This document shows, one piece after another, positions 23,212 through 33,904 of a stretch of DNA of 64,000 bases; within the stretch, counting starts at the first letter, position 1, and each line of letters starts with the position of its first letter. Position numbers and translations under genes: made by a program. A model generated the notes under the pieces. That model had not been told where the DNA came from and made no database searches. It worked only from the letters and a program-made list of their open reading frames with translations. This DNA comes from [Mycobacterium] vasticus. GTDB lineage: Bacteria; Actinomycetota; Actinomycetes; Mycobacteriales; Mycobacteriaceae. The DNA lies in NCBI RefSeq assembly GCF_020181595.1, contig NZ_CP084028.1, positions 2,432,398 to 2,496,397 of the forward strand. Direction: 5' to 3'.

Positions 23212-23901
23212 ATGCGCAGACTTCTCATCGCCCTGGCCACCGCCACCACCGCCGCCGCCCTGCTCGCGGGCTGCTCCGGCAAGGACGCCGGTGGGCCGCT
23301 GCCCGACGCGGCCACGCTGGTCAAGGAATCGGCCACCACCACCGCCGACCTCAAGAGCGCGCACCTGGCCCTGTCGGTCGCCGGCCAGATCAAGAACCTC
23401 CCGGTCAAGACCCTCGAAGGTGATCTGACCAACCAGCCGACCACCGCCGCCAAGGGCAGCGCCACCATCACCATGCTGGGCTCCGACCTCGACGCGAAGT
23501 TCGTGGTGATCGACGGCGATCTGTACGCGGCGATCACCGGCGACTCCTACGACAACCTCGGTTCGGCCGACAAGATCTACGACGTCGCGGCGATCCTGAG
23601 CCCGGAAAAGGGCCTGGCCAACCTGCTGAACACCATGGAGAACCCGAAAGCGCAGGGCCGCGACACCATCAACGGCGAGAAGGCCGTCCGGGTGTCCGGC
23701 GACGTTCCCGCCGATGACGTGAACAAGCTGGCGCCGCAGCTCAAGGCGACCGCCCCCATCCCGGCCACCGTCTGGATCTCCGAGGACGGCGACCACCAGC
23801 TGATTCAGGCCAGGCTCGACCCCAGCGCGGGCAACTCGATCCAGATGACGCTGTCGAACTGGAACGCCCCGGTCACCGTCGAGAAGCCGGCTGGAGCGTG
23901 A
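23212..23901 (+). CDS. lprG: Lipoprotein LprG
   Basis: This 229-residue LppX/LprAFG-family lipoprotein has a lipobox LLAG-Cys21 after a short positively charged signal peptide ([20 protein letters not shown]). LprG binds triacylated glycolipids and triacylglycerol and, with the MFS pump encoded next to it, moves lipids across the envelope. The body contains the family segments [18 protein letters not shown] and [23 protein letters not shown] at 23212 was chosen because of the leaderless-type promoter. ATG at 23203 would add MSP. Its TGA overlaps the MFS gene ATG, the conserved lprG-Rv1410c pairing. Confidence 0.94.
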   Translation: MRRLLIALATATTAAALLAGCSGKDAGGPLPDAATLVKESATTTADLKSAHLALSVAGQIKNLPVKTLEGDLTNQPTTAAKGSATITMLGSDLDAKFVVIDGDLYAAITGDSYDNLGSADKIYDVAAILSPEKGLANLLNTMENPKAQGRDTINGEKAVRVSGDVPADDVNKLAPQLKATAPIPATVWISEDGDHQLIQARLDPSAGNSIQMTLSNWNAPVTVEKPAGA

Positions 23902-25433
23902 TGCGGGCCAACCGCAAACTCGCGATCAGCGCGGGCAGCATCGCTGTCCTGCTCGGGGCCCTCGACACCTATGTCGTGGTCACGATCATGCGCGACATCA
24001 TGGCGCCGCAACCGGCCGGTGTCGGGATCCCGATCAACAAGATTCAGCAGCTCACCCCGATCATCACCTGCTATCTGCTGGGCTACATCGCCGCGATGCC
24101 GCTGTTGGGCCGGGCCTCCGACCGGTTCGGACGCAAGCTGCTGCTGCAGTTCAGCCTGGCGTTGTTCGCTGCCGGTTCGGTGGTCACGGCCATGTCGCTG
24201 GACCTGCAGACGCTGGTGATCGGCCGCACCGTGCAGGGCATCGCGGCCGGTGCGCTGCTGCCGGTGACGTTCGCCCTCGGCGCCGATCTGTGGGCCCAGC
24301 GCAACCGGTCGGCGGTGCTCGGCTGGATCGCCGGCGCCCAGGAGCTCGGCAGCGTGCTGGGCCCGCTGTACGGCATCTTCATCGTCTGGGCGCTGACCAG
24401 TTGGCGAGACGTGTTCTGGATCAACGTACCGCTGACCCTGCTGGCCATGGCGCTGATCCACTTCAGCCTTCCGTCGAAGTCCCAGGACGGCCCCCGCGAG
24501 CGCGTCGACGTGGTCGGCGGGCTGCTGCTGGCGGCGATCCTGGGTCTGCTGACCATCGGGTTGTACAACCCCGACCCCAGCGCCAAGCAGGCGCTGCCTG
24601 ACCACGGCCTGGTGTACCTGGCGGTCGCCGCGGCCGCACTGGTGGCGTTCGCGGTCTGGGAGATCAAGTCGCCGACCAAGCTGATCGACCCCGAAGGTGC
24701 CCGATTCGGCCCGTTCCTGGCCGCGCTGGGCTCCTCGCTGTGTGCCGGCGCCGCGCTGATGGTCACCCTGGTCGACGTCGAACTGTTCGGTCAGGGCGTG
24801 CTCGGCAAGAGCCAGAACGAGGCGGCGATGCTGCTGCTGTGGTTCCTGATCGCGCTGCCGATCGGTGCTGTGGCGGGTGGCGCGATCGCGACCAGGGCCG
24901 GTGACCGGGTGGTGACGTTTGTGGGCCTGCTGGTCGCCGCGGTGGGCTACTGGTTCATCTCGAAGTGGCCGGTGGACCTGATGTCCTACCACCACGACGT
25001 ATTCGGGCTGAGCCTTCCGGCCGCCCACACCGATCAGCTGATCGCCGGGCTGGGTCTGGGCCTGGTGATCGGCCCGCTGACCTCAGCGGTGATGCGGGTG
25101 GTGCCGCCGCGTGAGCACGGCATCGCCGCCGCTGGTGTGGTGGTGGCCCGGATGACCGGGATGCTGGTCGGAATGGCCGCGCTGAGCGCGTGGGGGCTCT
25201 ATCGGTTCAACCAGATCCTGGCCGGCAAGACCACGCCGAACGGCAATCTGGCCGAGAAGGTCGAAGCCATCGCGCGCAACTCCCGAGAGGCCTTCGCGGC
25301 GATGTACGGTGAGATCTTCGGTATCACCGCCCTGATCTGCGTGGCGGGTGCGGTGCTGGGGCTGTTCATCGGCAGCAATGCCGATCACGTCTCCGACCCC
25401 GAGCCCGAAGCCGAAGCCGCCCTGGCGGGCTGA
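23901..25433 (+). CDS. MFS efflux transporter P55 (LprG partner)
   Basis: This 510-residue major facilitator protein, 14-helix drug:H+ antiporter type, corresponds to M. tuberculosis Rv1410c/P55. P55 works with LprG in triacylglycerol export and drug tolerance. Motif A is [14 protein letters not shown], and the region [14 protein letters not shown] in the first helix contains the motif-D acidic residue. ATG at 23901 overlaps the lprG TGA (TGATG) with GGAG just upstream. GTG at 23898 is an alternative. The C-terminal tail is acidic. Its stop is one base from the convergent ribD stop. Confidence 0.94.
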   Translation: MRANRKLAISAGSIAVLLGALDTYVVVTIMRDIMAPQPAGVGIPINKIQQLTPIITCYLLGYIAAMPLLGRASDRFGRKLLLQFSLALFAAGSVVTAMSLDLQTLVIGRTVQGIAAGALLPVTFALGADLWAQRNRSAVLGWIAGAQELGSVLGPLYGIFIVWALTSWRDVFWINVPLTLLAMALIHFSLPSKSQDGPRERVDVVGGLLLAAILGLLTIGLYNPDPSAKQALPDHGLVYLAVAAAALVAFAVWEIKSPTKLIDPEGARFGPFLAALGSSLCAGAALMVTLVDVELFGQGVLGKSQNEAAMLLLWFLIALPIGAVAGGAIATRAGDRVVTFVGLLVAAVGYWFISKWPVDLMSYHHDVFGLSLPAAHTDQLIAGLGLGLVIGPLTSAVMRVVPPREHGIAAAGVVVARMTGMLVGMAALSAWGLYRFNQILAGKTTPNGNLAEKVEAIARNSREAFAAMYGEIFGITALICVAGAVLGLFIGSNADHVSDPEPEAEAALAG

Positions 25434-25434
25434 G

Positions 25435-26454
25435 TCAGTTCGGGACCAGGCTCAACAGCAGATCGGGCCCGATCGGCTGCACCGAGTCGTACCGCCAGCG
25501 CAACGCCCGGCCGATGCTGGACACCCCGACGTCGTCGACGGCGGTGACCGGACCGCCCAGCAGGATCGGCGCCACGTAGGCCAGGATGCGATCGATCGCC
25601 CCGGCCCGCAGGAACGCTCCCGCCAGAGTCGGCCCGCCCTCGATCAGCACATCGGTGCGGTCGGCCAGGGCCCGCAGCACCTCGGCGGGATCGTGGGTGC
25701 GAATCACCATCGTGCGCGAGTCGTCGTTGAGCACCTTTGCTTCCGCGGAGATGTCACGCTCGCCCACCACTACCCGCAGCGGCTGCCGATCGGCCAGGGT
25801 GCCGTCCGGCAGCCGGGCGGTCAGGGTCGGGTCGTCGACGAGCACGGTGCCGGTGCCCACCACGATGGCCTCGGCGGCAGCCCGGCGGCGGTGCAGGTCG
25901 GCGCGGGCCGCCTCGCTGGTGATCCACTGGCTGGACCCGTCAGCGGCGGCGCTACGACCGTCGATGCTGGTGGCGTACTTCCAGGTGACATGCGGCCGGC
26001 CGGTGCGCTGCTTGTGCAGCCATTCGCGCAGCGGCCCGGACGCCACCGCGTCGGCCCGCACCCCCGCGATCACCTCCACACCGGCGGCGGTCAGCCGGGC
26101 GGCCCCGTCGGCCGCGACCGGATTGGGGTCGGTGACGGCGTAGACCACCCGGGCTACGCCCGCGGCCAGCAGCGCTTCGGTACACGGCGGGGTCCTGCCG
26201 TGGTGATCGCACGGCTCCAGGGTGACCACCGCGGTGCCTCCGGCGGCCGAGCCGGCGGCCCGGCGCAGCGCCACCACCTCGGCGTGCGCCTCCCCGGCCG
26301 GCTGGGTGCCGCCGACGCCGACCACCCGGTGCTCACGGTCGAGGATGACCGCGCCCACCGGCGGGTTGGGGTAGGTGGCGCCTTTGACCTTCTCGGCCTG
26401 TTCGACAGCCAGCAACATGGCGGCGTCGTCGTCGAGCACCGGGTTGGCGCTCAC
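25435..26454 (-). CDS. ribD: Bifunctional pyrimidine deaminase/reductase RibD
   Basis: This 339-residue enzyme performs the deamination and side-chain reduction steps of riboflavin synthesis. The N-terminal deaminase domain has the zinc site [10 protein letters not shown] and [11 protein letters not shown]. The C-terminal reductase part shows [35 protein letters not shown] and VAPILLGG. The GTG at 26454 overlaps the rpe stop by four bases. In-frame sequence further upstream lies inside rpe and is not part of the protein. Called ribG in M. tuberculosis (Rv1409). Confidence 0.96.
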   Translation of the reverse strand: MSANPVLDDDAAMLLAVEQAEKVKGATYPNPPVGAVILDREHRVVGVGGTQPAGEAHAEVVALRRAAGSAAGGTAVVTLEPCDHHGRTPPCTEALLAAGVARVVYAVTDPNPVAADGAARLTAAGVEVIAGVRADAVASGPLREWLHKQRTGRPHVTWKYATSIDGRSAAADGSSQWITSEAARADLHRRRAAAEAIVVGTGTVLVDDPTLTARLPDGTLADRQPLRVVVGERDISAEAKVLNDDSRTMVIRTHDPAEVLRALADRTDVLIEGGPTLAGAFLRAGAIDRILAYVAPILLGGPVTAVDDVGVSSIGRALRWRYDSVQPIGPDLLLSLVPN

Positions 26455-27128
26455 AGCGTCAGGTGCGGCGACGCTGCGCCCGCCTGGCGGCGCAGCGCCT
26501 CGACGGCGGCGCCCGGGTCCGCGGCGCTGTAAACGGCGGAGCCGGCCACGAAGCAGTCGACGCCGGCCTCGGCGGCCTGCTCGACGGTGTCGGCGTTGAT
26601 GCCGCCGTCGATCTCGACCAGGATGTTCAGTTCCCCGGAGTCCACCAGCTTGCGCACGGTGCGAACCTTGTCGAGCACCTCGGGGATGAACGACTGCCCG
26701 CCGAAGCCCGGTTCCACCGACATCACCAGCAGGGTGTCGAAGTCCCGCAGGATCTCCAGGTAGGGCTCCAGCGGGGTGCCCGGTTTGATGCTGAGGCCCG
26801 CTTTGGCCCCGGCGGCCCGGATGTCGCGGGCGACCGCGATCGGACTGTCGGTGGCCTCGGCGTGGAAGGTGACGTTGTGGGCGCCGGCCTCGGCGTACGG
26901 CGGGGCCCACCGGCCCGGGTTCTCGATCATCAGATGGCAGTCCATCGGAATGTCGGTGGCCTTGAGCAGGCTCTCCACCACCGGCAGCCCGAGGGTGAGG
27001 TTGGGGACGAAGTGGGCGTCCATGACGTCGACGTGCAGCCAGTCCGCCCCCTTGACGGCGGCGGCCTCCTCGGCGAGGCGGGCGAAGTCCGCGGACAGGA
27101 TCGACGGCGCGATCATGGGTCGTGACAT
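26451..27128 (-). CDS. rpe: Ribulose-phosphate 3-epimerase
   Basis: This 225-residue TIM-barrel enzyme interconverts ribulose 5-phosphate and xylulose 5-phosphate, linking to the pentose phosphate genes elsewhere in the window. Motifs: [29 protein letters not shown] (metal ligands), [20 protein letters not shown] and VEIDGGIN. It begins 4 bp after the rsmB stop and overlaps ribD, within the run fmt-rsmB-rpe-ribD. Confidence 0.97.
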   Translation of the reverse strand: MSRPMIAPSILSADFARLAEEAAAVKGADWLHVDVMDAHFVPNLTLGLPVVESLLKATDIPMDCHLMIENPGRWAPPYAEAGAHNVTFHAEATDSPIAVARDIRAAGAKAGLSIKPGTPLEPYLEILRDFDTLLVMSVEPGFGGQSFIPEVLDKVRTVRKLVDSGELNILVEIDGGINADTVEQAAEAGVDCFVAGSAVYSAADPGAAVEALRRQAGAASPHLTL

Positions 27129-27132
27129 GGCC

Positions 27133-28497
27133 TCAGGTTACTTGTAGCGCGGCGGCGAACATGGCGTCGGTGCCGTGCCGGTGCGGCCACAACTGCACGT
27201 GCGGCCCGTCACCGAGCTGGTCGGCCGGTGCGAACAGCGGCCGGGTGTCCAACTGCGTCACCCCGTGCCGGCGCACCGCGTCGGCCACCACCCCGACCGT
27301 CTCCGACAGGTGCGGCGAACAGGTGGCGTAGAGCACCACGCCGCCCGGCCGGGTCAGTGCGATCGCCGCTGCCAGCAACTCGCGCTGCAGCTTCGCCAGC
27401 ACCGGGATGTCGGCGGGCAGCCGGCGCCAGCGGGCTTCGGGCCGCCGCCGCAGGGCGCCGAGCCCGGTGCACGGCGCGTCCACCAGCACCCGGTCGAAGC
27501 CGGGCTGCAGGCCGGATTCGCGGCCGTCGACGGTCAGCACCTCGACGTCGAGGCCGCGGGTGTTCTCCACGACCAGGGCGGCCCGCTGCGGCACCTGCTC
27601 CACCGCGGTCACCCCGGCCCCGGCCTGCGCGGCGAGCGCGGCCAGCATCGCGGTCTTGCCGCCGGGCCCGGCGCACAGATCCAGCCACCGCCCGGTGTCG
27701 CCGTCCACCGGGGCCAGGGTCAGGGCGCGGGCCACCAGCTGGCTGCCCTCGTCCTGCACCAGGGCCTGGGCGTCGCGCACGGCGTCGATCCGGCCGGGAT
27801 CACCGCCGGGCAGGTAGACGGCGTAGGGCGAATACCGGCCGACTTCACCGTCCACCGCGGCCGCCAACTCGGCCGCGGTCAGGACGCCGGGACGTGCGGC
27901 CAGGTGCACCCGGGGCCGCTCGTCGTCGCCGGCCAGCACCGCGTCCAGCTCGCCGGCGGCGGCGCCGAGTGCATCGGCGAACGCCTGGGCGATCCAGCGC
28001 GGGTGGGCCCGGGTGAACGCCAGATGCCCGATCGGGTCGGTGGCGGCGTCCGGGGCCAGCTCGGCGGTCCACGACGCCTCGTCGCGGGTACTGATGGTGC
28101 GCAACACGCCGTTGACGAATCCCGCTCGCGCCGAATCGAATTCGATACCCGCCTGCTCGACGGTGGTGGACACCGCGGCGTGCGGCTCGACCCGGGTGCG
28201 CAGCAACTGGTAACTGCCCAGCCGCAGCAGATCCAGCAGCACCGGGTTGATCGACTCCGGTGCGCGCTGCGCCGCCGCCCCGATCACCGCGTCGAGCAGG
28301 CCGCGCGCACGGCAGGTGCCGTAGGTCAGTTCGGTCGCGAAAGCGGCGTCGCGGCCGGTGATCCCGCGTTCGGACAGCATCGCCGGCAGCGCCAGGTTGG
28401 CGTAGGCATCGCGTTCGGAGACCGCGCGCAGCACGTCGAAGGCGGCACGACGCGCCGGATCCAGCGGTTTGCGCGCACGCCTGCGTGGCCCGGTCAT
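27133..28497 (-). CDS. rsmB: 16S rRNA (cytosine-967-C5)-methyltransferase family, RsmB/Fmu
   Basis: This 454-residue protein has an N-terminal NusB-like domain ([20 protein letters not shown] to VNGVLR). It is followed by a SAM-dependent RNA m5C methyltransferase domain. The SAM loop is [18 protein letters not shown], and the catalytic cysteines are in [18 protein letters not shown] and YATCSPH. ATG at 28497 overlaps the fmt stop by four bases. An extension upstream would lie within fmt. The family modifies small-subunit rRNA; exact site in mycobacteria is inferred. Confidence 0.95.
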   Translation of the reverse strand: MTGPRRRARKPLDPARRAAFDVLRAVSERDAYANLALPAMLSERGITGRDAAFATELTYGTCRARGLLDAVIGAAAQRAPESINPVLLDLLRLGSYQLLRTRVEPHAAVSTTVEQAGIEFDSARAGFVNGVLRTISTRDEASWTAELAPDAATDPIGHLAFTRAHPRWIAQAFADALGAAAGELDAVLAGDDERPRVHLAARPGVLTAAELAAAVDGEVGRYSPYAVYLPGGDPGRIDAVRDAQALVQDEGSQLVARALTLAPVDGDTGRWLDLCAGPGGKTAMLAALAAQAGAGVTAVEQVPQRAALVVENTRGLDVEVLTVDGRESGLQPGFDRVLVDAPCTGLGALRRRPEARWRRLPADIPVLAKLQRELLAAAIALTRPGGVVLYATCSPHLSETVGVVADAVRRHGVTQLDTRPLFAPADQLGDGPHVQLWPHRHGTDAMFAAALQVT

Positions 28498-29432
28498 GAC
28501 GCCCGCACCCCCTCGTCGAGCCGGGCGCCGCGAGCCCAGTCGGCGGCGTTCATCGCTTTCTTTCCGGGCGGCTGCAGCTCCCCCAACCGGACCGGTGCCG
28601 TACCGGTGCCGACCCAGACGTGTCGCCGGTCGACGTGAATGTCGCCCGGCGGCAGGTCTTTCGGCGCATCGTCGATCAGGCACACCGGGCCGAGCTTGAC
28701 CCGCAGATCGCCGATCTGGGTCCAGGCGCCCGGCGCCGGGGTGACCGCCCGGATCCGGCGGTCGATGACCGCGGCCGGCAGATCCCAGCGCACCCGGGCG
28801 TCGTCGACGCTGATCTTCGGGGCGTAGCTGACCCCGTCGGGTGACTGCGGCACCGCGGTCAGCGCGCCGTCGGCGACGCCGTCAAGGGTGGCCGTCAGCA
28901 GCTCGGCACCCGAAATCGCCAGCCGGGCAAGCAGTTCACCCGCGGTGTCGTCCGGCCGGATGGTCTCGGTCACGACACCGTAGACCGGTCCGGAGTCCAG
29001 TTCGCGCTCGATGGCGAATGTCGTGGCGCCGGTGACCTCGTCGCCGGCGGCGATGGCCGCCTGCACCGGCGCCGCGCCCCGCCAGGCCGGCAGCAGCGAG
29101 AAGTGCAGGTTGATCCAGCCGTGGGCCGGCACCGCCAGCAACTCGTCACGCAGCAGTGCGCCGTAGGCGACCACCGGACAGCATTCGGGTGCCACTTCGG
29201 CCAGGGCGGCCACCGATTCGGGTGCATTGGGCTGCGCCGGACGCAGCACCGGGATGCCATGGTCGAGCGCCCGCTGGGCCACCGGGGAGGGTTGCAGGTG
29301 GCCCCGTCGTCCGGACGCCGCGTCGGGCCGGGTCAGGACCGCCACCACGTCGTGGCGGGGTGAGTCGATGAACCGTTGCAGCGACGGCAACGCGGTGTCC
29401 GGCGTGCCGGCGAAGACAATGCGCACCGACAC
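28494..29432 (-). CDS. fmt: Methionyl-tRNA formyltransferase
   Basis: This 312-residue enzyme formylates initiator Met-tRNA. The N-terminal formyltransferase domain starts [18 protein letters not shown]. The folate/formyl-transfer signature is [20 protein letters not shown] with the upstream VVAYGALL, and [12 protein letters not shown] follows. A C-terminal OB-fold part includes [10 protein letters not shown] and [16 protein letters not shown]. The GTG at 29432 has GGAGG 12 nt upstream. A second GTG six bases later would give the shorter VRIVFAGTP start. rsmB overlaps its stop. Confidence 0.96.
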   Translation of the reverse strand: MSVRIVFAGTPDTALPSLQRFIDSPRHDVVAVLTRPDAASGRRGHLQPSPVAQRALDHGIPVLRPAQPNAPESVAALAEVAPECCPVVAYGALLRDELLAVPAHGWINLHFSLLPAWRGAAPVQAAIAAGDEVTGATTFAIERELDSGPVYGVVTETIRPDDTAGELLARLAISGAELLTATLDGVADGALTAVPQSPDGVSYAPKISVDDARVRWDLPAAVIDRRIRAVTPAPGAWTQIGDLRVKLGPVCLIDDAPKDLPPGDIHVDRRHVWVGTGTAPVRLGELQPPGKKAMNAADWARGARLDEGVRAS

Positions 29433-29454
29433 AGTTTAGGGAAGCCTCCGGCGG

Positions 29455-30333
29455 CTACGGCTCCCCGCGCGCCACGATCACCGGAATGCCCGCGGCATGG
29501 ACCACCGCCGAACTCACTGAACCCAGCAGCTGGCTGGCGAACCCGCCGCGGCCGCGACTGCCGACCACCACGAGCTGGGCGTGCTCGGCCGCCTCGATGA
29601 GCCGACGAGCGGGGTGATCGAGGCGCACACGCTGCTCGACGAGCACATCGGGGTACCGCTCCCGGTAACCGGCAAGGCGTTCGGCGAGGATCTCGTGTGC
29701 CTGCCGTTCGTGTTCGCTGCGGTTGACGTCCAGCAGCGGAATGACCCCGGCATCGCTCCAGGCGTGCAACGCCACCAGCCGCACGCCGCGGCGGGACGCT
29801 TCGTCGAACGCCAGGGCTGTCGCCGTCTCCGATGCGGGTGAGCCGTCGATTCCCACCACCACGGGGCCACCGTCGACGGTGGCCCGATCGGTGCGAATGA
29901 CCGCGACCGGGCCGTGCGCGTGGTGAATCAGGCTGGTGCTGACCGAGCCCAGCAGCAGCCGGCCGATGGCACCCAGTCCGACACTTCCGACGACCGTCAG
30001 CAGACTGTGCTCGGTGGCATCGATCAACGTCGGGACCACCTGGCCGTAGACCACTTGGGTGTGCACCTCCGGCGATGCGTCGCCGCGGACCGAGTCGACG
30101 ACGGTGCGGGCCCGGGCGAGCACCTTGTCCGCCTCCTCGGACTGCCAGCTGGGCATGCCCTTGACTACCGGGTCGGGCGGCCACCCGACGGGGACCGGGG
30201 CCACCACATGCAGCAGCGTCATCGGTTGCTTGCGCAGGATCGCCTCGTGGGTGGCCCAGGCCACCGCGGCCTCGGATTCCGCCGACCCGTCGACACCCAC
30301 CACGATTCCGTGCGGCGCTTTGATTGTTGACAT
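29455..30333 (-). CDS. Tandem-domain universal stress protein
   Basis: This 292-residue protein consists of two USP domains (residues about 8-145 and 155-290). Both carry the ATP-binding loop of the form G-2x-G-9x-G-S/T: VVGSVGLGAIGRLLLGS in domain one and VVGSRGRGGFASQLLGS in domain two. It begins IVVGVDGSAES, typical of mycobacterial USPs such as Rv2005c and Rv1996. ATG at 30333 was selected because GGAGGG lies 8 nt upstream; an ATG 15 nt further up is less likely. It sits between priA and fmt, where M. tuberculosis has other genes. I found no clear DosR box upstream. Confidence 0.92.
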   Translation of the reverse strand: MSTIKAPHGIVVGVDGSAESEAAVAWATHEAILRKQPMTLLHVVAPVPVGWPPDPVVKGMPSWQSEEADKVLARARTVVDSVRGDASPEVHTQVVYGQVVPTLIDATEHSLLTVVGSVGLGAIGRLLLGSVSTSLIHHAHGPVAVIRTDRATVDGGPVVVGIDGSPASETATALAFDEASRRGVRLVALHAWSDAGVIPLLDVNRSEHERQAHEILAERLAGYRERYPDVLVEQRVRLDHPARRLIEAAEHAQLVVVGSRGRGGFASQLLGSVSSAVVHAAGIPVIVARGEP

Positions 30334-30450
30334 CGCTCGGCCCTCCAACCAATATCGGGCCGGCCAGCCGAACTAGCCGGCTCTATCTTTCAAAGGTACT
30401 GCGGTTCGGGGGCGGTCGACAGGGCCGTTGGACCTCAACAGGCGGGCGGC

Positions 30451-32433
30451 TCAACCGATGTGCAGCGGGTCGATCTGCACCCGGACCGGATGGTGCGAAC
30501 CCCGGGCGCTGAGCACCCCGACGCCGTGTCGCAGGGCCGCGGCCAGCGCCAGGCCGTGATCGCGGCCTACCCGAACCAGCATCCGGGTGACGACCAGGTC
30601 GTCGGGCACCCCCGGCGGGCGCCGCACCCCCGGTGGCAAGGGCACCGGGCCGAGCAGGTCGGCCCCCTCGGGCAGCCGGGCCTGCTCCAGCAGTGCCGTC
30701 ACCGCATCCGGGTCGCCGTCTACGGCGGCCATGTGTACCGCGGGCGGCAGGCCGACCTCGGCGCGGGTGGACAACTCGGCGTCGGCGTGGCCGACCGGAT
30801 CCCAGCGGATCAGCGCCTGCACCGTGGGGATGGAGGATTCGGCGACCACCGTCACCACCCCACCGGATTCCCGGGAACGCACCAGCGCGGCCGCCGCCAT
30901 CCAGCGCCGCAGGGTGTCCTCGGCCGCACGCAGGTCCTGCCGGCCCAGCAGCGCCCAGCTGTCCAGCAGCAGGGCCGCCCCGTAACCGCTCGGCGCGCGG
31001 GGCTCGGCGCCGGGCGTGGCGATCACCAGGGCCGGCCCGTCGTCGGTGTGCTCGACGATGGTGTCACCGGCCGAGGTGATCACGGTGGTGCCGGGAAATG
31101 CCCGGCCGAGCTCTTCGGCGGTGCGCCGGGCGCCGATCACCACGGCGCGCACCGCCTCGGACCCGCAGCGCGCGCATTTCAGCGCCGGGTCGGCGCGCCC
31201 GCACCACCGGCAGGTGGCCGCACCGCCGTGTTCGGGAAGCGCCAGCGGCCCGGTGCAGTGCCGGCAGCGGGCGATGGCGCGGCAGCGTGCGCAGGCCAGC
31301 GACGGCACGTAGCCGCGTCGCGGCACCTGCACCAGCACCGGAGCACCCGCGGTCAGCGCGGTGCGCGCGGCCTGCAGCGCGATCGACGGCAACCGGGCGG
31401 TGCGGGCCGCCCCGTCGCGCTCGTCGGCGTAGCCGCTGTCATCGAGTGCCACCACTCGCGGCGCGGCCGCCCGCAGCACCGTGCGCGAGGCCACCAGGTC
31501 GTGGGCCCATCCGTTGCGCACCAGTGCCTGCGCCTCGGCGGTGCGGGCGTATCCCCCGATCAGCGCGGCGCAGCCGCTCAGGTGGGCCCGCAGCATGGCC
31601 ACCTCCCGGGCGTGCGGGTAGGGCGACCGTGGCTCGGCCAGGCTGTCGTCACCGTCGTCGAACACCATCACCAGGCCCAGATCGGCGATCGGGGCGAACA
31701 CCGCGCTGCGGGTACCGATCACCAGCCGGGCCCCGCCGCGCAACACCGCCAGCCAGCGCCGGTAGCGGGTGGTCGGGCCCAGGCCCGCCGACAGCGCGAC
31801 GACGGCCGACTCGTCGATCCGGGTGACCGCCGCGCGCACCAGGGCGTCGACGTCGCGCTGGTCGGGCACGATCGCCAGCGCGGTGCGGCCCGCCCGGATG
31901 GTCTGCGCGGCGGCGTCGACGAACCGCTCGGCGAAGGAATCGCCGGGCAGCACCTGCCACACCGCCCGCGCCGCACGGCCCTGTCCGAGTGCGGTCAGGA
32001 ACTGGCTGCCCGCCCGGTAGCGCCCCCAAGCCGCCGGATCGACCGGATCGATCACCGGCAGTGTCGGCGCGGGCGCGGGTTCGCGTTCCACCCGGGCATG
32101 CCGGGGCGGAATCGCCAGTCGCAGTACGTCGGCGCGGCTGCCGCCGTAGCGGGCCGCCACCGCCTCCACCAGCCGGCGCACTTCGGCGGTCAACACGGGT
32201 TCGGCCGAGATCACCCGCTCCAGGCGGCCCAGCCGGCCGGTGTGGTCGGTGTCGGCGCGGCGCTCCCAGATGAAGGCATCCACCAGCCGGCCGTGGAAAC
32301 GCACCCGGACCCGCACCCCCGGCTGGGCCTGTTCGGACTGCTCCGCGGTGACCAGGTAGTCGAACTCGCGGTCCAGGTGCGGCACCGACAACATCGGCAG
32401 CACCCGCGCTATGGGCTCGCTGTCGACGGTCAC
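30451..32433 (-). CDS. priA: PriA-like replication restart protein with degenerate helicase core
   Basis: This protein of about 660 residues aligns with actinobacterial PriA. The 3'-DNA-binding N-terminal domain is present (IARVLPMLSVPHLDREFDYL, VRVRFHGR), as are the zinc-binding cysteines (CARCRAIARCRHC and CRWCGRADPALKCARCGS). The helicase core is degraded: no GxGKT Walker A is found where it should be (about residues 160-190), and the DEEH box position reads DDGDDSL. Primosome/restart function without helicase activity is therefore inferred, as proposed for mycobacterial PriA. The start is uncertain: GTG 32433 was chosen because similarity begins just after it; TTG 32487 is possible. Confidence 0.9.
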   Translation of the reverse strand: MTVDSEPIARVLPMLSVPHLDREFDYLVTAEQSEQAQPGVRVRVRFHGRLVDAFIWERRADTDHTGRLGRLERVISAEPVLTAEVRRLVEAVAARYGGSRADVLRLAIPPRHARVEREPAPAPTLPVIDPVDPAAWGRYRAGSQFLTALGQGRAARAVWQVLPGDSFAERFVDAAAQTIRAGRTALAIVPDQRDVDALVRAAVTRIDESAVVALSAGLGPTTRYRRWLAVLRGGARLVIGTRSAVFAPIADLGLVMVFDDGDDSLAEPRSPYPHAREVAMLRAHLSGCAALIGGYARTAEAQALVRNGWAHDLVASRTVLRAAAPRVVALDDSGYADERDGAARTARLPSIALQAARTALTAGAPVLVQVPRRGYVPSLACARCRAIARCRHCTGPLALPEHGGAATCRWCGRADPALKCARCGSEAVRAVVIGARRTAEELGRAFPGTTVITSAGDTIVEHTDDGPALVIATPGAEPRAPSGYGAALLLDSWALLGRQDLRAAEDTLRRWMAAAALVRSRESGGVVTVVAESSIPTVQALIRWDPVGHADAELSTRAEVGLPPAVHMAAVDGDPDAVTALLEQARLPEGADLLGPVPLPPGVRRPPGVPDDLVVTRMLVRVGRDHGLALAAALRHGVGVLSARGSHHPVRVQIDPLHIG

Positions 32434-32529
32434 TACGCAGGTGTAGCAGACTCCCCCGACCGCGGCAGCCGCCGGCTCACAGGCCAATCTTCATGTGCAT
32501 CGGCGCATACGGCGGGGTCGGGACCGAAT

Positions 32530-32535
32530 TAGCTT
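32530..32535 (+). promoter_or_regulatory. Candidate -10 element upstream of DUF1023 hydrolase
   Basis: TAGCTT (TANNNT) lies 8 nt before the ATG at 32544, compatible with a nearly leaderless message. Confidence 0.4.
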
Positions 32536-32543
32536 GCCGGGGT

Positions 32544-33890
32544 ATGTCCGAGCTGCGCGGCGCCCACGCCCAGGCCGCCCGAATGCGTGAGGCCGCGCTG
32601 GCCGACGGGTTCCGGTCGGCGGCAGACACCGATCAGCTGTTGGCCGCCACCCTGCGGGATGCGGCCGACCATGCCCGCGTGAGCCGGCGGCGCCTCGACG
32701 CGATCGGCGCCGAGATAGCCGACGTGGTCTCCGATGTGCGCGCGTGGGACACCCCCACCGGTTCCCGCCAGCTGCAACTGTTCTTGGCGGCCAAGGCCCG
32801 TGCCATCCGCACGGTGATCACCGACGCCATGGCCGACGCCCGGTCGCGGACGACGCTGCTGCGTTCGGCGGGCGACGGGTACGGCTTGCCCGCGCGCGAA
32901 CGCGACCGGGTCAACCGGCAGGTGCTGGCCGGGGACATCGACCGGGTGCGCAACGCCACCGAGGCGATCAGTACCGAGGACATGCGCCGCTACGACAACG
33001 CCATGCGGGTCCTCGACGGTCTGCGGGTCAGCGCCGAAGCCGGCCCGGCGTTGCTGCTGACCTACGATCCGGCGGCCTTCGAAGGACGGGGCCGGGCCGC
33101 GATCGCCATCGGCGACCCCGACACCGCCGACAACACCACGGTGCTGGTGCCCGGCGCGCACTGCAGCGTGCGCGACGGCTACCTGTCGCAGCCCGACGGC
33201 CTGAACGTCTACCGGGAGGCCTGCCACACCGACCCGGGCCGCAGCAATTCGGTGATCGTCTGGATGGGCTACCGGACCCCGGATAGTCTCTTTGATTCAC
33301 AAGTGGCGCAACCTGATTCGGCTCGCGTCGGCGGACGGTCGCTGGCCGTCGACGTCAACGCTCTGGCGCTCACCCACCGCGGTCCCGCACACGTCACGGT
33401 GATCGGGCATTCCTACGGGTCGACGACGGTCGCCGACGCCGCCGCGGCATTCGGGATGCGCGCCCACGACGTGGTGCTCGTCGGGTCACCCGGGACCGAC
33501 CTGGCGCGCAGCGCCGCCGACTTTCACCTCTCGCCGGCCGGGCACGTGTATGTCGGTGCGTCGTCAATGGATCCGATCACTCGACTGGGCGGGCAGCCAC
33601 AAATTCCCGTTCCCACCACGTCGGTCACCGTAGGCCTCGGCGCCGACCCGGCTGCCGACGGTTACGGAGCCACCCGGTTCAAGGCCGAGGTCCCGGGCCT
33701 GGCATCGCCGATGCGTGCACACAGTTCGTACTTTCGTCCCAGCGGCGAGGCGCTGTTCAGCATCGGCGACATCGCCTCCGGGCACGGCGACGCACTGGCG
33801 CGCGATCACATGACCGCGCTACACCGACGCCGGCTGCCCGCGTTCGACCCGGAACGACTGCGCCTCGGCAGCGGAAACCACCGGCATTGA
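32544..33890 (+). CDS. DUF1023 (Abhydrolase_8) family protein
   Basis: This 448-residue protein has a helical, Ala/Arg-rich N-terminal half (residues about 1-160), probably coiled-coil. An alpha/beta-hydrolase domain of the actinobacterial DUF1023 family follows. The nucleophile elbow is VTVIGHSYGSTTVADAA near residue 305, preceded by NSVIVWMGYRTPDS. A histidine in MRAHSSYFRPSGEAL or SGHGDALARDHM may complete the triad. The ATG at 32544 is supported by the TAGCTT promoter. An extension to 32493 has no similarity signal. Substrate is unknown. It diverges from priA. Confidence 0.83.
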   Translation: MSELRGAHAQAARMREAALADGFRSAADTDQLLAATLRDAADHARVSRRRLDAIGAEIADVVSDVRAWDTPTGSRQLQLFLAAKARAIRTVITDAMADARSRTTLLRSAGDGYGLPARERDRVNRQVLAGDIDRVRNATEAISTEDMRRYDNAMRVLDGLRVSAEAGPALLLTYDPAAFEGRGRAAIAIGDPDTADNTTVLVPGAHCSVRDGYLSQPDGLNVYREACHTDPGRSNSVIVWMGYRTPDSLFDSQVAQPDSARVGGRSLAVDVNALALTHRGPAHVTVIGHSYGSTTVADAAAAFGMRAHDVVLVGSPGTDLARSAADFHLSPAGHVYVGASSMDPITRLGGQPQIPVPTTSVTVGLGADPAADGYGATRFKAEVPGLASPMRAHSSYFRPSGEALFSIGDIASGHGDALARDHMTALHRRRLPAFDPERLRLGSGNHRH

Positions 33891-33904
33891 AAGGATTTCG
33901 CCGA

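Noticed and set aside
30334..30450. DosR box upstream of the universal stress protein gene
   Set aside because: No match to the palindromic GGGACTTNNGGCCC-like consensus was found, although many mycobacterial USP genes are DosR-controlled.
32434..32487. Extension of priA to the TTG at 32487
   Set aside because: The added 18 residues contain three unconserved-looking segments with two cysteines and no ribosome site; similarity to PriA starts after 32433. It remains possible.
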